DNA of 64,000 nucleotides from Burkholderiales bacterium (lineage in GTDB: Bacteria > Pseudomonadota > Gammaproteobacteria > Burkholderiales > Burkholderiaceae_C), in assembly GCA_019509985.1 (NCBI GenBank), contig JAEKLF010000034.1, positions 58,910 to 122,909 on the forward strand. Reading direction: 5' to 3'. The notes beneath the pieces are model-generated. The model did not search any database. It worked only from the letters and a program-made list of their open reading frames with translations, and was not told the DNA's origin. Shown here piece by piece: positions 59,786 through 64,000 of the stretch. Both the position numbers and the translations under genes were made by a program. Each line of letters opens with the position of its first letter. Position 1 is the first letter of the stretch.

Positions 59786-60378
59786 GGCCGCAGCTGCTTC
59801 AATGCCGCTTCACGGAGCCGATCCGAGAGCGTTGCATCGTCCACGGCGCGGGCCAGCACCAAGGCGCCGACCATGGTGGACAGGGTGACCAGCGCCTCTT
59901 CGTGGGCGCCGGGCTGCCCCCAGCCGGGTGACTCCCGGGCGAGCAGGTCAATCGTCTGCTTGATGTGCCTTGTCATTACCCGGCGCACCTCGGGCGCCTG
60001 GCGCACCGTCTCCGAACCCAGGGCGGCCAGCGGGCACCCCATCTCCACCTGCTGCTCGTGCTCCTTGGACAGATAGGCCTCCAGCATGCGAGCCAGGGCG
60101 ACATTGGAAGGCGCATCCGCCGCCACGCTGGCGGCAGCGGCGGCGGAATCGGCACAGGCCCGGTCGGCCGCCTCGGCCAGCATGGCCTCGCGGGAGGCGA
60201 AGTGCGCGTAAAACGCGCCGTGCGTCAGCCCGGCCTCTTTCATGATGTCCGCGACGCCGGTGCCGTCATAGCCGCTGCGGCGGATGGCCCGTGCGGCCGC
60301 GGCCACGATGCGCTCGTGCGATGCCTCCTTGGCAGAGGCCCTGGCGTTGGCTTTTGAAGTTCGCATGATGATCATCAT
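59773..60378 (-). CDS. TetR/AcrR-family transcriptional regulator
   Basis: A 201-residue repressor-like protein. The N-terminal helix-turn-helix (residues 25-65) has RIVAAAARAIRRSGYDGTGV and ADIMKEAGLTHGAFYAHFAS, a textbook TetR pattern; the C-terminal part (PLAALGSETVRQAPEVRRVM) is like the TetR_C subgroup with a Cys nearby. Possible starts are 60378, 60375 or 60366 (MRTSKAN); the last gives the more usual length. It sits upstream of the SDR-oxidoreductase-hydrolase genes, separated by a terminator and candidate operators, and probably represses them. Confidence 0.89.
   Translation of the reverse strand: MMIIMRTSKANARASAKEASHERIVAAAARAIRRSGYDGTGVADIMKEAGLTHGAFYAHFASREAMLAEAADRACADSAAAAASVAADAPSNVALARMLEAYLSKEHEQQVEMGCPLAALGSETVRQAPEVRRVMTRHIKQTIDLLARESPGWGQPGAHEEALVTLSTMVGALVLARAVDDATLSDRLREAALKQLRPPTP
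60365..60378. promoter_or_regulatory. Perfect 14-bp palindrome over the TetR start codons
   Basis: ATGATGATCATCAT is its own reverse complement and overlaps the three candidate start codons of the TetR gene. It could be an autoregulatory operator. Part of the symmetry is a by-product of adjacent ATG codons, so its importance is uncertain. Confidence 0.4.
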
Positions 60379-60459
60379 ATTTCAAGCGACCGAAAGCCGC
60401 AAGACCAATCGCTCACGTTCGGCCAGCGCAGCGTCGTCAGGGTCCAGTCTCGCCAAGCC

Positions 60460-63478
<3,019 letters not shown>

Positions 63479-63580
63479 CCAAACTACGCCCTGAAACAAG
63501 CCCATCGAGTCGCTTCTAGGGATGGATTGTGTCGATTGGTAGTTTTCCTACATTCATGCGCGGCGTGACTGCCTAGAGTT

Positions 63581-63611
63581 GCCACACTTTCCAGAACCGG
63601 GAAAGTGTGGC
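63581..63611. promoter_or_regulatory. Perfect 12-bp inverted repeat upstream of the alpha-amylase
   Basis: GCCACACTTTCC-AGAACCG-GGAAAGTGTGGC is a perfect inverted repeat with a 7-base spacer, 77 bases before the amylase start. It may be an operator or a hairpin in the leader RNA. No T-run follows, so it is not an ordinary terminator. A smaller repeat (CGTAG-CCAAA-CTACG) lies at 63474-63488. Confidence 0.65.
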
Positions 63612-63687
63612 CAGGGCACGCCGTCGATTGGCCAAAAGCAGCCGTCCCGCGACGAGGGCGGCGGTCGATGAAAACCGGAGACAAACC

Positions 63688-64000
63688 ATGCACAAGCTGC
63701 CCCCGAGCCGCCGGCTCGCCCACGCCCTCGCCCTGGCCTCAAGCGCGCTGCTCGCCGCCTTCACGCCCCCTGTCCTGGCGCTGAACCCGAACTCCACGTC
63801 AGTGCAGATGTTCGAGTGGAGCTGGCCCGACATCGCCACTGAATGCACGCAGTGGCTGGGCCCCAAGGGCTTCGGCGGCGTGCAGATCTCGCCGCCCGGC
63901 GCGTCCAAGAATGCGGCCGGCTGGTGGGGCGTCTACCAGCCGGTGAACTACGTGAACCTCACCAGCCGCATGGGCACGCCCGCGCAGCTGCAGACCCTGA
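63688..64000 (+). CDS. Secreted alpha-amylase, GH13, 5' part
   Basis: Only the first 104 codons are inside the window. A signal peptide (RLAHALALASSALLAAF, cleavage near VLA-L) precedes STSVQMFEWSWPDIATECTQ, WLGPKGFGGVQISPP and WWGVYQPVNYVNLTSRMGTP, the N-terminal signature of animal/Streptomyces-type alpha-amylases in GH13. It would cleave starch outside the cell. ATG 63688 follows GGAGACAAACC. The rest, including the catalytic Asp/Glu/Asp, lies beyond the window. Confidence 0.9.
   Translation, partial: MHKLPPSRRLAHALALASSALLAAFTPPVLALNPNSTSVQMFEWSWPDIATECTQWLGPKGFGGVQISPPGASKNAAGWWGVYQPVNYVNLTSRMGTPAQLQTL

Overview
The window reads as chromosome of a high-GC betaproteobacterium of the order Burkholderiales, most like the Rubrivivax/Roseateles/Leptothrix group. 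This is inferred from the extreme GC bias, the Burkholderiales-type protein sequences, tightly packed operons with ATGA start/stop overlaps, and a dispersed intergenic hairpin repeat. No tRNA, rRNA, CRISPR array, insertion sequence or prophage was recognised. No gap between genes exceeds about 210 bases.

Region by region: (1) 1-4669 is the 3' part of a type IV pilus minor-pilin operon (fimT end, pilE, fimT, pilW, pilX, pilV), with unusually large PilX and PilV. (2) 4693-7854 is ribD, ribB fused to a degenerate ribA domain, ribH and nusB. (3) 7865-11448 is a class I aminotransferase followed by ybgC-tolQ-tolR-tolA, without tolB or pal. (4) 11426-14621 is a bufferin/Hvf-type locus: a DUF2282 precursor peptide, a DUF692 (MNIO) enzyme, a DUF2063 partner and DoxX, divergent from an ECF-type sigma factor and a zinc-finger anti-sigma protein. 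This looks like a regulated copper or oxidative-stress RiPP system. Pyroglutamyl peptidase (pcp) follows.

(5) 15431-33213 is an MSH-type type IV pilus locus. It holds two adjacent GspE/PilB-family ATPases, a PilC/GspF platform protein, pilins MshA/C/D/O/P, a 1226-residue MshQ-like adhesin, PilM/N/O-like alignment proteins, MshK and the MshL secretin, then an unknown protein. The first ATPase carries four c-di-GMP-type half motifs at exact 30-residue spacing.

(6) 33232-40375 is the most notable region: a selenoneine biosynthesis cluster. It consists of senC (selD-type selenophosphate synthetase), senB (selenosugar synthase) and the divergent senA (EgtB-like selenoneine synthase). senA continues into a PhnC/PhnE/PhnE-type ABC transporter without a recognisable binding protein, and then a FAD disulfide-reductase-like enzyme. 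(7) 40379-43196 is a DNA alkylation repair operon (Ada-AlkA fusion, ogt, EamA permease). (8) 43274-45971 holds a solute-binding protein and a LytS/LytTR two-component pair.

(9) 46099-49576 is phosphomannomutase/phosphoglucomutase, a TPR membrane protein and Kdo transferase (waaA). (10) 49586-55842 is a pirin-emrA-emrB-nodT efflux operon with a divergent LysR regulator. (11) 55861-60378 is an AraC regulator, epoxide hydrolase, quinone oxidoreductase-like enzyme, SDR and TetR regulator, with a clear terminator and candidate operators. (12) 60460-64000 is ligA, a small membrane protein, a hemerythrin-like protein and the 5' end of a secreted GH13 alpha-amylase preceded by a perfect 12-bp inverted repeat.
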